Positions 1-8,358 of a stretch of 64,000 bases of DNA are shown piece after piece. The first letter of the stretch is position 1, and every line of letters starts with the position of its first letter. Location of the stretch: contig CAWARU010000002.1 of NCBI GenBank assembly GCA_963784575.1, forward strand, positions 419,961-483,960, given 5' to 3'. Source of the DNA: CAWARU01 sp963784575. GTDB taxonomy: Bacteria > Pseudomonadota > Gammaproteobacteria > UBA6186 > Azoamicaceae. The position numbers and the translations under genes were made by a program. Below the pieces are notes generated by a model that saw only the letters and a program-made list of their open reading frames with translations, did no database searches and was not told where the DNA came from.

Positions 1-1409
1 GCTTGTTGATACTGACGTTCTGCAATTAAAAGGGTGAGAAAATGGATCGCTCCCAGTTTATATTGTTGATCTGAAAGGAGGTAGGACTCACGAGCAGCGA
101 TCTCCGCATTTATTTGTGCTTTTAGTGTTCTCGCATCATCCTCCAATGCACGAAGAGTGTCTGCCACATTTTGAAAAGCTGCAACGACTGACTGTCGATA
201 TTGAGCACAAGCTTTCTCAAAGGCCGCATAGGCTGCTTTTTTCTTGAAATACAAACTCCACCCTTGAAAAATAGGCTGCAAAAGTTCTCCGCCGTAGTTC
301 CAAAGAACGTTATGAGGTGTAAAAAGCTCACGAAGCAAATCACCTTCATAGCCATAGTAGCTGGTATTAATCGACACTTGTGGCAACATGTTCGCAATAG
401 CAACGCCAATTTGTGCTGAAGCTTGATGCAGCAGGGCTTCTGCAGCTTGTATGTCGGGACGTTGCCGTACCAACTCTGATGGAATTTTTACTGGCAATTC
501 TCTTGGCAACTTCAATTGAGACAAATGAAATTGCGGCAGGCAAGTTTCACTCGGAAATTCTCCTACTAAAGCTGCAAGGGCATGGCGGTTTTGTGCCAAA
601 CGTGTTTCAAGCGGCGGCAGTGTCGCAATCAGTGAAGCAAGCTGTGTTTCCTGTAACAATATATCCGCTTTAGAGGCCCCTCCGAGTTCAAATTGACCTT
701 TCACAATCTTAAGTGTGTTTTCTTGTAAAGCGATCAAGTCTCGAGTTGCTTTAATTTGTTCTCGCAGCGAAGCATCTTGGATTGCAGCATTGACAATATT
801 GGCCGTGAGGGTGATATAAGAACTTTCGTACAGGTATCTTTGGTTTTCGCTGTAAGCGCACAAGGCTTCCATGTTACGGCGAGTTCCGCCCCATATATCG
901 AACACGTAGTTTATGTTGATCTGTGCATTATAAAGACTGAATACTTCGCTAAAGTTTTGAGCGCCAATTGAGGAACCCGAAAATCTGGTGCGTTCACCCA
1001 GTAATTGCAAGGTCAATTGTGGAAAGAGCGGCCCCATGCTGCCTTGATAATTGGCTCTGGCCATATTTAATGCAGCAAGTGCCGCTTCCAAATTATGATT
1101 TTTTTCGAGCCCTCTATGTACTAATTCGTTCAATGGATAAGAACCAAAAAGATGCCACCAATCCCCTTCTATATCCCGATCACAAATATATTTTTGCGAT
1201 TCACCACTGCCATTGGTATCTGGTCCTTCAGGACCCATGCCCTTTTTCTGATTGGCAGTGATAGTTTCTTTTGCAATGGGAGTTTCAGTATAGGCTTCTG
1301 TGCAAGGCGGTGCTGGCTCTTCAAAATCTGGCCCTACCATGCAGGCAGTATTTAATAGAATAAAGCAAACCAGAACTATTGTTTTATTTGATGTAACCTT
1401 GCCAACCAT
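1..1409 (-). CDS. RND efflux outer-membrane factor lipoprotein (NodT/TolC family), 3' end outside window
   Basis: The minus strand is open from ATG 1409 to the left edge without a stop, giving about 469 codons of a protein whose C-terminus is not in the window. It begins with a short hydrophobic signal ending in the lipobox LNTAC, followed by MVGPDF, the usual start of NodT-type outer-membrane factors. Other family features are a DWWHLF block, a VFDIWGG block near residue 170, an RQRPDI block, and alternating coiled-coil segments, which match the two-fold TolC repeat. Such proteins are trimeric outer-membrane channels that take substrates from an inner-membrane RND or MFS pump and a periplasmic adaptor. 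A GAAGGG stretch about 10 nt upstream is the likely ribosome site. No pump or adaptor gene is visible upstream, so any partner would lie beyond the left edge. Confidence 0.87.
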   Translation of the reverse strand, partial: MVGKVTSNKTIVLVCFILLNTACMVGPDFEEPAPPCTEAYTETPIAKETITANQKKGMGPEGPDTNGSGESQKYICDRDIEGDWWHLFGSYPLNELVHRGLEKNHNLEAALAALNMARANYQGSMGPLFPQLTLQLLGERTRFSGSSIGAQNFSEVFSLYNAQININYVFDIWGGTRRNMEALCAYSENQRYLYESSYITLTANIVNAAIQDASLREQIKATRDLIALQENTLKIVKGQFELGGASKADILLQETQLASLIATLPPLETRLAQNRHALAALVGEFPSETCLPQFHLSQLKLPRELPVKIPSELVRQRPDIQAAEALLHQASAQIGVAIANMLPQVSINTSYYGYEGDLLRELFTPHNVLWNYGGELLQPIFQGWSLYFKKKAAYAAFEKACAQYRQSVVAAFQNVADTLRALEDDARTLKAQINAEIAARESYLLSDQQYKLGAIHFLTLLIAERQYQQ

Positions 1410-1534
1410 GGCCTACGATCCCTTCGAACTGCTCTCTAAGTAGTAAAATCCTAATTTAACTATAATTCTAACTTTGTTACTTTACCAAATGCTTATTTAC
1501 AATGAATATATAAATTTATTTTAAATTCAATAGC

Positions 1535-2593
1535 TTAGGGTTTTACGAAGGCAAATTTTTCTTTTTTTTCTTTAATATATGCGTCAATCAATATTCCAGA
1601 AAGGCTTGATTTGTTGGGCAAAGCTGGTAATTCATCCAATTTAAACCAACGGGCATCTTCGATTTCTTTTGGGTCAATGATTATTTCTCCTGAATCATAT
1701 TCAGCAGTGAAAGCAATCATGAAAGAATTTTCAAATGGCCAGGGTTCTGATCCAAAATAACGGATTTTTTTCACTCTTATATTGACTTCTTCCTCTACTT
1801 CGCGCCTAACGGTATCTTCGGCTGACTCCCCTGCTTCCACAAAGCCTGCAAGCAGACTATAAATACCCGGGCGAAAATGGTGAGATCGCGCCAGCAGAAT
1901 TTCATCGCCTTTTTCTATGAGCACCACAATGGCAGGATATGTATGAGGATAGATAATGCGATCGCAGTTTAGGCAAATTTTTGCTGTTTCAGTCTCGCTG
2001 TGTCGGGTTTTTCCCCCACAAGCACTGCAATATTGGCTGGTTTTATGCCAGTGCAAAAGTTGCTTGGCGCGAAAAATTTCAAGCCTCTGGTTTTTGTCTG
2101 CAATTTCTAAGAAAGCTCGGAGCGGCTTCACGAGGGTATGTTGAGGAAGAAATTCTAAATGGGTTATAGGAAAAAGTTCTTTTGTTCTAGTTTTTATCAG
2201 TGTTCTTTCTTTTGAGTGTTCTGCTAAAGAAATTTCGATGACATATAAAGGAAAGCCAGCACTGCTCCCTAAATAATACTTAAATGAGGTTTCAAAGATT
2301 TGTGCTGGGATTTTGTGGATGGGAATTAGTACTTCAGAGTTAGGATCTTTATAAATTTTATTATCAATTTCGTTATCAATTTCATGATTGAAGTTATTAT
2401 TGGGTTTATCATCAATTTTGTTCGCATCGTTCAATAAAATATAGTCTCGATCGAATATGAAAAGCTTAGCATTCAACTGCAGCAGTTCATTATATTGCAT
2501 CTCACCATATTGCTTTATCAAAACATCCTGTTTCACGGCTGGTCGACCTACTACAGATTCTGTATGCATTTCATATACAATTTCACAATCCAA
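1535..2593 (-). CDS. nudC: NAD(H) pyrophosphatase / Nudix hydrolase, NudC-like
   Basis: This is a 352-residue protein. It has a zinc ribbon (Cys 189, 192, 207, 210), a Nudix box from about residue 250 (G, then E after five residues, then REVEEE) and the SEPWPF signature near 282 that distinguishes NudC-type enzymes from other Nudix proteins. The family hydrolyses NADH to NMNH and AMP and, in E. coli, removes NAD caps from RNA. The Nudix box has Val where the consensus usually has Gly after REUXEE. It is longer than the roughly 257-residue E. coli NudC. Part of the excess is an Asn/Asp-rich low-complexity stretch at about residues 58-85, encoded by short repeats. The N-terminal start is uncertain; a second Met at residue 9 is possible. 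Confidence 0.88.
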   Translation of the reverse strand: MDCEIVYEMHTESVVGRPAVKQDVLIKQYGEMQYNELLQLNAKLFIFDRDYILLNDANKIDDKPNNNFNHEIDNEIDNKIYKDPNSEVLIPIHKIPAQIFETSFKYYLGSSAGFPLYVIEISLAEHSKERTLIKTRTKELFPITHLEFLPQHTLVKPLRAFLEIADKNQRLEIFRAKQLLHWHKTSQYCSACGGKTRHSETETAKICLNCDRIIYPHTYPAIVVLIEKGDEILLARSHHFRPGIYSLLAGFVEAGESAEDTVRREVEEEVNIRVKKIRYFGSEPWPFENSFMIAFTAEYDSGEIIIDPKEIEDARWFKLDELPALPNKSSLSGILIDAYIKEKKEKFAFVKP

Positions 2594-2725
2594 TATTGTA
2601 AATTATACCCTAAGCAAAAACAAACTACAGCTTTTTATCGGTATACTTTTCAAAACTGTTCATTTGGTGAAAGTTAAGATATACTAGAAAGATAGAAATC
2701 AAATTCAACTCAGTCGAGGCTTTTT

Positions 2726-3163
2726 ATGTGGATTGTCGTCGCGAATACCAGCAGTTGCAAAATTTTTGACTATGAAAAAAAATCGAAGCAGCTCAATCTT
2801 ATCAAAGAATTGCTGCATCCTGAGTCAAAAATGAAAGGTTCTGATTTGATTACTGATGGACCTGGTCATTATAAAACCGATGGACCCAGTCGCGGTGCCT
2901 ATGATTTCCATGAAAAACCGCAAGCAGTTGAATTTGAAAATTTTGCACGTGAAGTTGCAAAACTGCTCGATAATGAAAGACGTAGCAATCATTTGCCGCC
3001 TTTTATTCTTGTCTCTCCTCCCCATATGGACGGTTTATTAAAGAAAAATATGAATCCACATGTGATGAATAGCCTGAAGGATACTATTCAGAAAGATTAT
3101 GGCTATTTAACAAATAGTGAGCTTGTGAAAACGTTACAAGACGAATTGAAAAGTTATCATTAA
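2726..3163 (+). CDS. Host-attachment family protein (Host_attach, PF10116-like)
   Basis: This is a 145-residue protein starting MWIVVANTSSCKIFD. The pattern of an N-terminal hydrophobic strand followed by a short acid-rich turn, the DGPGHYKTD/SRGAYD segment, a central FAREVAKLLD helix and the late SPPHMDGLL block is typical of the host-attachment family, named from an Agrobacterium attachment gene. The fold resembles RNA-release-factor-like (eRF1-related) domains, and the biochemical role is not established. GAGG at 2715-2718 sets the ATG at 2726. A TATACT element at about 2677 is a possible -10. It is a single gene, followed by a strong palindrome. Confidence 0.8.
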   Translation: MWIVVANTSSCKIFDYEKKSKQLNLIKELLHPESKMKGSDLITDGPGHYKTDGPSRGAYDFHEKPQAVEFENFAREVAKLLDNERRSNHLPPFILVSPPHMDGLLKKNMNPHVMNSLKDTIQKDYGYLTNSELVKTLQDELKSYH

Positions 3164-3195
3164 GTATTCTCCTGTACCATTCTTAACTTTGTATC

Positions 3196-3225
3196 TTTGG
3201 ATTCCCGCGCAGGCGGGAATCCAAA
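3196..3225. terminator. Perfect REP-like palindrome, probable terminator
   Basis: The two 13-bp arms, 3196-3208 and 3213-3225, are perfectly complementary around a GCAG loop. The arms contain GGATTCCCGC/GCGGGAATCC and run into A- and T-rich flanks. It lies 33 bp after the stop at 3163, so it can act as a terminator. The same ATTCCCGC core recurs at 12207-12226 and, degenerate, at 63327-63345, so it is also a dispersed repeat. Confidence 0.65.
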
Positions 3226-3386
3226 AAACGAAAAGATCTTTTTAAAGTTCTGTATGAGTTCTATAATATATTTTCAGTAATTGATATCTTATTACAAACA
3301 CTTAGTTGCCCTTCCAAAAACTTGCTAACTTTGCTACCTAGATATATACCTATAGTATCTATTTCTAAAGATTTAGGGGTTTTAAA

Positions 3387-3935
3387 ATGACAAATGCTCT
3401 GATTGATGCGATTGAAAACGATGATTTTGAACAAGCTTACAAATTGATAGAAAGAAATGAAAATAATATCATCAATGAACCAGATCAAGAAGGCAATTAT
3501 CCGCTGCATTTAGTTACCAATTATGCCTTATACAGTCCTGCTCTCTCAATGCCTATTAAAAAGATATTACGTGAACTGGCATTTATGTTAATCGATGCAG
3601 GTGCTAACCCAAATTGCCAAGATACTTTTGGCAGCTATCCCATCCACTACGTGACTATCAATGGCGACATAGAATTATTCAAAAAAATGGTTGAGTTTGG
3701 TGCTGATTACAATATTCTAGATGCCGCAAAAGAAACACCCTTGCACCAAGCAATTAGGCGCAAGCATGATGCTATTGTTGAATTCTTGATGTCTAAAGAT
3801 CTGTTATTCGAATCCACTGTGGAAGGGCAATCGCCTATCGATTATGCCGAACGTTATAATTTCGTAATTATGCAAATGATCGAGGACAAGTTTGCAGATC
3901 ACACCAGGAATATGGCGAAGATCAAATTGCATTAA
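3387..3935 (+). CDS. Small ankyrin-repeat protein
   Basis: This is a 182-residue protein with about four ankyrin-type units. Recognisable signatures are GNYPLHLVTNYA, AFMLIDAGANPNCQD, GSYPIHYVTINGDIELF, VEFGADYNILD and ETPLHQAIRRKHDAIVEFL. There is no signal peptide or membrane segment. The ankyrin fold binds proteins, and in intracellular Legionellales such proteins are often secreted effectors; that role here is inference from the abundance of similar genes in the window. The partner is unknown. Confidence 0.85.
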   Translation: MTNALIDAIENDDFEQAYKLIERNENNIINEPDQEGNYPLHLVTNYALYSPALSMPIKKILRELAFMLIDAGANPNCQDTFGSYPIHYVTINGDIELFKKMVEFGADYNILDAAKETPLHQAIRRKHDAIVEFLMSKDLLFESTVEGQSPIDYAERYNFVIMQMIEDKFADHTRNMAKIKLH

Positions 3936-3950
3936 GAACATTAAAACATA

Positions 3951-3976
3951 TAGGGCGGGCACTGTAGTCCGCCCTA
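3951..3976. terminator. GC-rich hairpin between convergent genes
   Basis: TAGGGCGGGC at 3951-3960 pairs with GTCCGCCCTA at 3967-3976 (one G-T pair), 16 bp after the ankyrin stop and 20 bp before the stop of the convergent DUF2799 gene. It could terminate both. There is no long T tract. Confidence 0.5.
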
Positions 3977-3995
3977 TTCATTATAATTTATTAAA

Positions 3996-4583
3996 TTAAT
4001 CTAACATAGTACAAGGACAGCCGGGCGGAACACCTATATCATCAGTCACAAAACCACAAGCAACTTCAGGGTAGAAATAAGTCTTGGCACAACCCTCACC
4101 ACAGCCGCGTTCTGGAGAATAATAGCACTTGGCACCTTGATACCAAGCTGCTCTAAAAGGACCAGCCAAATCCGGAGGACAAAAGCAAGGGCAAGGTCTA
4201 CCTTGAGCCCCTATTTCCATCCCCATACAAGGCGTGCAAAATTGTCTAATGCCCCTGTGCCAACCTTCTTTATAAGCAAATGCATCCACGAGCAATCCAT
4301 ATTTGGAAGAGTCTTCGATTTCAGTCCTAAGACTGCGTTGCACGCCGCACTGACCATCTTTCACTCCCTGCTCATACCAATTAATCTCTTTACAGTTCTG
4401 ATTGACGATGTGTTCACTGGGTTTATAACAACCGGGTAAAATGAATGCTAATAATGATAAAGAAAATACCAATGCAATGATATTCATGAGGTTAACAAGA
4501 TTAAGGAGATTAAAGAAATTAAAGAACTGAGTGACAGAAATGCTGGAAAATTTGGAAATCATAGAACCATTTTGTTGTAGCAT
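3996..4583 (-). CDS. DUF2799-family cysteine-rich lipoprotein
   Basis: The conserved part, about residues 62-155, shows the DUF2799 pattern: CKEINWYEQGVKDGQCG, then YKEGWHRGIRQFCTP, EIGAQGRPC and AGPFRAAWYQG. The function of the family is unknown. A hydrophobic segment ends in the lipobox LPGC, so it is probably an exported lipoprotein. The C-terminal 40 residues are unusually rich in Cys and Pro. AAGGA just upstream supports the ATG at 4583. This leaves a 32-residue extension before the true signal segment, with a repetitive FFNFFNLLNLVNLMN stretch encoded by short imperfect DNA repeats. An internal Met (ATG 4487) would give a conventional signal peptide but has no good ribosome site. Confidence 0.75.
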   Translation of the reverse strand: MLQQNGSMISKFSSISVTQFFNFFNLLNLVNLMNIIALVFSLSLLAFILPGCYKPSEHIVNQNCKEINWYEQGVKDGQCGVQRSLRTEIEDSSKYGLLVDAFAYKEGWHRGIRQFCTPCMGMEIGAQGRPCPCFCPPDLAGPFRAAWYQGAKCYYSPERGCGEGCAKTYFYPEVACGFVTDDIGVPPGCPCTMLD

Positions 4584-4806
4584 CACATATCCTTGTAAAA
4601 ACGTTTTGTATCAGGTTTTTTCCATTACATAACTATATGAAAATTCAAGACAAATTGCTAGTACCTATTTTCAGAGACGAAGATGCTACAATAACTATAT
4701 AAAATAGTAAAAGATGTCGATAAATATTTATAGATAAATCAGAGATATACGAAATTGGATTGAATTGGAACGAAAATGTATCTAGAGTACTCCAAAGGTT
4801 AATACT

Positions 4807-6858
4807 ATGTCACTGCCTTCAAGCGTTTCCATAGCTCAAAGAACGGAATTATTAGAAAACCTGATAGATAAAATTGGGGACTATGAAATTGGGGAAAAAC
4901 CGGATAGCAGAAAACCCGGTAAAGACGGAAGACCTGGTAAAGAGGGAGACGGGGACCCGCGAAGAGTTCATGAAAGAGTAAATAAAATCTTGCAGAGACC
5001 TGCAGCCAGAAGAGAACTCTATGAACCTTATGATGAGTTTAGAGTATCTCCTACCAAAGCCAGAAAAGAGTTTATAGAGGCATTGGTAAAGAAAAAAGAG
5101 GGTTTTCTTTTAACCCCTAAGGTCTCTGCTGTACAACGCCCTATTTCACTGGAAGAATTCTTCAAGGATAAACATTTATTAGAGTTGTATAAAAAAGCGG
5201 TTGCAGAAGAATATGACAGCAAAGAATTCAGAGAAGCGGTATTTTTACAAGCAACTTCGGCCTACGAAGCACCTCCAATCAACGCCGGTGAAGCGTCCAA
5301 AAAATCAAAGACACCTTTCATTGCTTGGGTTACTGGACCCTCGAGTGCAGGGAAATCCCATTATACACCAGATGTTATTAAAAAGATTACCGGCGGAAAA
5401 CGAATCACGAAACATGGCGAACTTATCAAAACCACAGAAGGCGTTGATTTAGTAACCAGTGTGGATGGAAGCATCGAACGCGAGGTCTGTCAGATGCGAC
5501 AACTGGTTCTTCAAGCAGCTTTAAAAGAAGGCTATACAGGAATTAAAGATTTGAACAGCCAAACAGAAGAAAAGAATGTATTCATGCCCAAATTGAGAGG
5601 GAAAAAAGGGATAAACAAAATAAAATCAAAAATTAAGAAAGCCGCATTAGCACAGGGCTTAAACCTCGCAATACCTGTCACTTTAACGAATCCACCAGGT
5701 GCAGTGTTTTTTTTGATGCGGGAAATGAGAAAGTACCAAGAAAAATCACCCTATAGAGATAAGGAAGATCCTTCGATTGTGGTTCCTGTAAACTTAGTAT
5801 ACAGTGAAGTTGTTGGAGCAGATCCAGAAACCTTCCAAGAAACAGTAAAAGGCATGGGAGACAAAAGAGCTTGGTGGGGTAATCCAGAAAATCATAATAT
5901 ATACCAGGATCCTTTTAAAATGAACAATAGAGCGATTGGTTGTGAATCCAAAAAATATGGATCAAAGTATTTTATGTTGGGCAGAAATCAAGGTATGCTC
6001 GGAAGAAAAAAGTTTAGGGAAGCATTCCCTAAATCAACTTACCTAGCGATTGAAAATGACACCCTATTTGTAAAACTGGATCTAGCTCACAATAATATCT
6101 TAGTTGAATGTTCCCCATATGATCCTAAAGCCATACTGATGAGCGCACGTGAATATCTTTATTGGAACAGTGATGCATTTCGAGACATCAGAAATGCAAC
6201 GGATCCTGTTTCCTTCTTTGTTAAACCAGATCCACTCCACGATAATATCTTAGTAAAATGCAAAGCTGAAGATGATGGAGCGATATTGATGAGCGAAAGT
6301 GAATATCGCAATTGGTACAGTGATTCATTTCGAGATATCAGGAATGCAACAGATGTTGAGATTCCCTTGGAAAAAAAGCTTGAGAAAAATAAGGAAATAA
6401 TCATTCTTAAAAAGCGAAAACTACTACCGGAAAAAACAAAACAATCTATTATTAAATCCAGCGATGACGATCCAAGTTTAGGTCTCACTTCTACTGAAAA
6501 TCTTGAGGAAAACGAGATATTAAAAAAAAGGCGCAAGCAAGAGAGCGCAGCGCTTATTCTCCTAAGTTTAAGACCGTATCTACTACAGGTTTTTTTGTGC
6601 AAGGAAGCACAATATCAGAATAATATGAAGGTATTTAAAGCAAGTCCGAATTTCAGAAGATTGCCAGTCAATGTCAGAGATTCTATCGAAGAATTGGCCG
6701 AGGCCCTCAACATAAATCAAGCTGATCTTATAGAAACTATTGGGGTTTGGTCGCGATTAGAGCTCTCCAAAAAACCAATTACCTTTTTAAAGCAATCTCT
6801 GAGATTTCATAAACTGCCACCTGAACTTATCGATATGATAGAATCTGCCAAGCTTTAA
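4807..6858 (+). CDS. Zeta-toxin-like P-loop protein with internal duplication (first part of a split gene)
   Basis: This is 683 residues to the first stop. A Walker A motif GPSSAGKS lies at residues 177-184, preceded by the hydrophobic strand FIAWVT. A downstream VDGSIEREV at about 218-226 is placed like the substrate-binding Asp/Arg region of zeta-toxin/kinase folds. This assignment is tentative because overall similarity to characterised zeta toxins cannot be tested here. Residues 421-467 and 471-517 are a tandem duplication (each ends FRDIRNATD). The N-terminus has a short Gly/Pro/Lys stretch (residues 33-47). AAAGG 8 nt upstream fits ATG 4807. Translation stops at CTT TAA A (6853-6859), but the +1 frame continues without a break for another 496 codons, so this is probably the N-terminal part of an approximately 1180-residue protein. 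Confidence 0.65.
   Translation: MSLPSSVSIAQRTELLENLIDKIGDYEIGEKPDSRKPGKDGRPGKEGDGDPRRVHERVNKILQRPAARRELYEPYDEFRVSPTKARKEFIEALVKKKEGFLLTPKVSAVQRPISLEEFFKDKHLLELYKKAVAEEYDSKEFREAVFLQATSAYEAPPINAGEASKKSKTPFIAWVTGPSSAGKSHYTPDVIKKITGGKRITKHGELIKTTEGVDLVTSVDGSIEREVCQMRQLVLQAALKEGYTGIKDLNSQTEEKNVFMPKLRGKKGINKIKSKIKKAALAQGLNLAIPVTLTNPPGAVFFLMREMRKYQEKSPYRDKEDPSIVVPVNLVYSEVVGADPETFQETVKGMGDKRAWWGNPENHNIYQDPFKMNNRAIGCESKKYGSKYFMLGRNQGMLGRKKFREAFPKSTYLAIENDTLFVKLDLAHNNILVECSPYDPKAILMSAREYLYWNSDAFRDIRNATDPVSFFVKPDPLHDNILVKCKAEDDGAILMSESEYRNWYSDSFRDIRNATDVEIPLEKKLEKNKEIIILKKRKLLPEKTKQSIIKSSDDDPSLGLTSTENLEENEILKKRRKQESAALILLSLRPYLLQVFLCKEAQYQNNMKVFKASPNFRRLPVNVRDSIEELAEALNINQADLIETIGVWSRLELSKKPITFLKQSLRFHKLPPELIDMIESAKL
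6067..6357 (+). repeat. Intragenic 150-nt tandem duplication
   Basis: Two consecutive units with a 150-nt period encode the segments starting FVKLDLAHNN and FVKPDPLHDN. Stretches such as AATATCTTAGT and GATGAGCG are conserved at the DNA level, and both units end in FRDIRNATD. The duplication is clear but diverged, so it is not recent. Confidence 0.85.
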
Positions 6859-8347
6859 AGGGCTCCGCGGCGAAGTCAAAAAAAATCACAAATCTGCTGA
6901 ATTTTGGCTAAACATCAGAAATAAGCTCGAATCCATCTATGACACACTCAATACTGTGAGAACTGCTGCACAATTCCCCCCAGTCGATATTGCCTTCGGA
7001 TTTGCCGTCAATACTGTGAAAATGCTACAAAGATTCTGCGATTGGCGCGCGAGTAAAAATGATCCTTTAGTATTAGGTTCAAAAAAATTATTAACGGGAT
7101 TGACTGTGGCAGATTCTGTCGCGACAGCCTGCGCTGTTATTGGATTTTCAGCACTTGCAAGCTCTTATGCGACAACGGGTGCACTTGCAGTGACTGGTGT
7201 GGCACTTGCGCCTATTTGTTTATTTATTTATGCGGCTGTCAGTGCCGGCATTAAGACAGCAGGTGTTTTTCACAGTGTATATGATTTCATCAAAGAAATT
7301 GGAAAAAAAGAACCGCACAATACTTATGGCCTCCGAATTGCAAAGCGCTGCAATGAAATTTTCAACAATATGGCGCATGTCGCATTCAGAGTATTGCTCG
7401 CGATAGTCGCATTCATCGCCATTGCAAATCCTTTAGGTCTGACTATCGCCGCCACAACCGTCATCGCGAGCGCCGTTGCAATCACAATTTTCGGTGCAGC
7501 AAGTCTCTGGATCAAAAACACTTTGCACAAAAAAATTCAAGAAAGAAACAAGGTAGCGCTGGAGCAAATGGAAATTCATGCACCACGAGAAAATTTGAAG
7601 CCAGAAATAACACCCGGCAGGAGACCGAGACCAGTCCAAGGTCCAAGTCAAGGTCCAAGCCAAACCGAAGGTGTAAGCCCAATTCCAGACGTAAGTCCGA
7701 GATCGAGCAGTAGTCTAAGCGGAAGTAGAAGCGGAAGCGGAAGTAGAAGCAGAATCCCCACTCAGAGTCAATTACTCACCAATTACAACGATATACAGGC
7801 AAAGCCGCGAACAGACTTAACCTGGCAATACCAAAGTCCCTATCAAAGTATTGAACGACCATTTATCAAAGCAGATAAGCTTAAGGATGATATAGTGGCT
7901 GTCGGTAGCGACCGTGGCATGAATTTGACAATCATTCCAGAGGAACAATCACAAGATAAATTTAGGATCTATAAAGATGCAGAACGGGGTCCTAAATGGA
8001 TTGCAGATGTGCATTGTGAGGAAAACTTGATTACTTATCAGCTGCCTCACACAAAAACACAGGATCAAGAACATCGAAATGAAATAATAGCTTTATTGCA
8101 ACCCATGATAGATAATGAAGCTGAAATACTCACGCTAGAAAAAGGGACCTCAAAAGAGCTGCTTTTTATTTATGAAACTGCACTTGACTTGGGCATAAAA
8201 AATATTAACATTGCGCCCGAGGCTCGACAAAAAATCGAAAAATTTCAACATGAACAATTACAAGCACTGGAGTATCGTTTGTTTGCTTTAAAGACAAGCC
8301 CAGAGAGAGATTTAAGAGCTCCTACGACACCTGGAAAATTAATATAA
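6857..8347 (+). CDS. Membrane-hairpin effector-like protein (second part of the split gene)
   Basis: The frame opens at 6842, is +1 to the preceding gene and stays open to the stop at 8345-8347. The first usable start is a GTG at 6956 without a ribosome site, yet the 33 codons before it read as ordinary protein (EFWLNIRNKLESIYDTLN). The frame is therefore most simply the continuation of the 4807 gene. It contains two long hydrophobic Ala/Gly/Val-rich blocks (about 7090-7270 and 7375-7520), which look like membrane hairpins. A Gly/Ser/Arg/Pro low-complexity linker follows at about 7610-7760, then a soluble C-terminal domain with alternating strands and helices. No enzymatic motif is visible. 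Confidence 0.6.
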   Translation, partial: KGLRGEVKKNHKSAEFWLNIRNKLESIYDTLNTVRTAAQFPPVDIAFGFAVNTVKMLQRFCDWRASKNDPLVLGSKKLLTGLTVADSVATACAVIGFSALASSYATTGALAVTGVALAPICLFIYAAVSAGIKTAGVFHSVYDFIKEIGKKEPHNTYGLRIAKRCNEIFNNMAHVAFRVLLAIVAFIAIANPLGLTIAATTVIASAVAITIFGAASLWIKNTLHKKIQERNKVALEQMEIHAPRENLKPEITPGRRPRPVQGPSQGPSQTEGVSPIPDVSPRSSSSLSGSRSGSGSRSRIPTQSQLLTNYNDIQAKPRTDLTWQYQSPYQSIERPFIKADKLKDDIVAVGSDRGMNLTIIPEEQSQDKFRIYKDAERGPKWIADVHCEENLITYQLPHTKTQDQEHRNEIIALLQPMIDNEAEILTLEKGTSKELLFIYETALDLGIKNINIAPEARQKIEKFQHEQLQALEYRLFALKTSPERDLRAPTTPGKLI

Positions 8348-8358
8348 TTTAATATACT

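Noticed and set aside
122..1355. Short plus- and minus-strand open frames at the left edge.
   Set aside because: They are shadows of the outer-membrane factor gene that runs through the whole region on the minus strand.
4903..4950. Collagen-like Gly-X-Y domain in the zeta-like protein.
   Set aside because: Only a few GKDG/GKEG units; too short for a collagen-like stalk.
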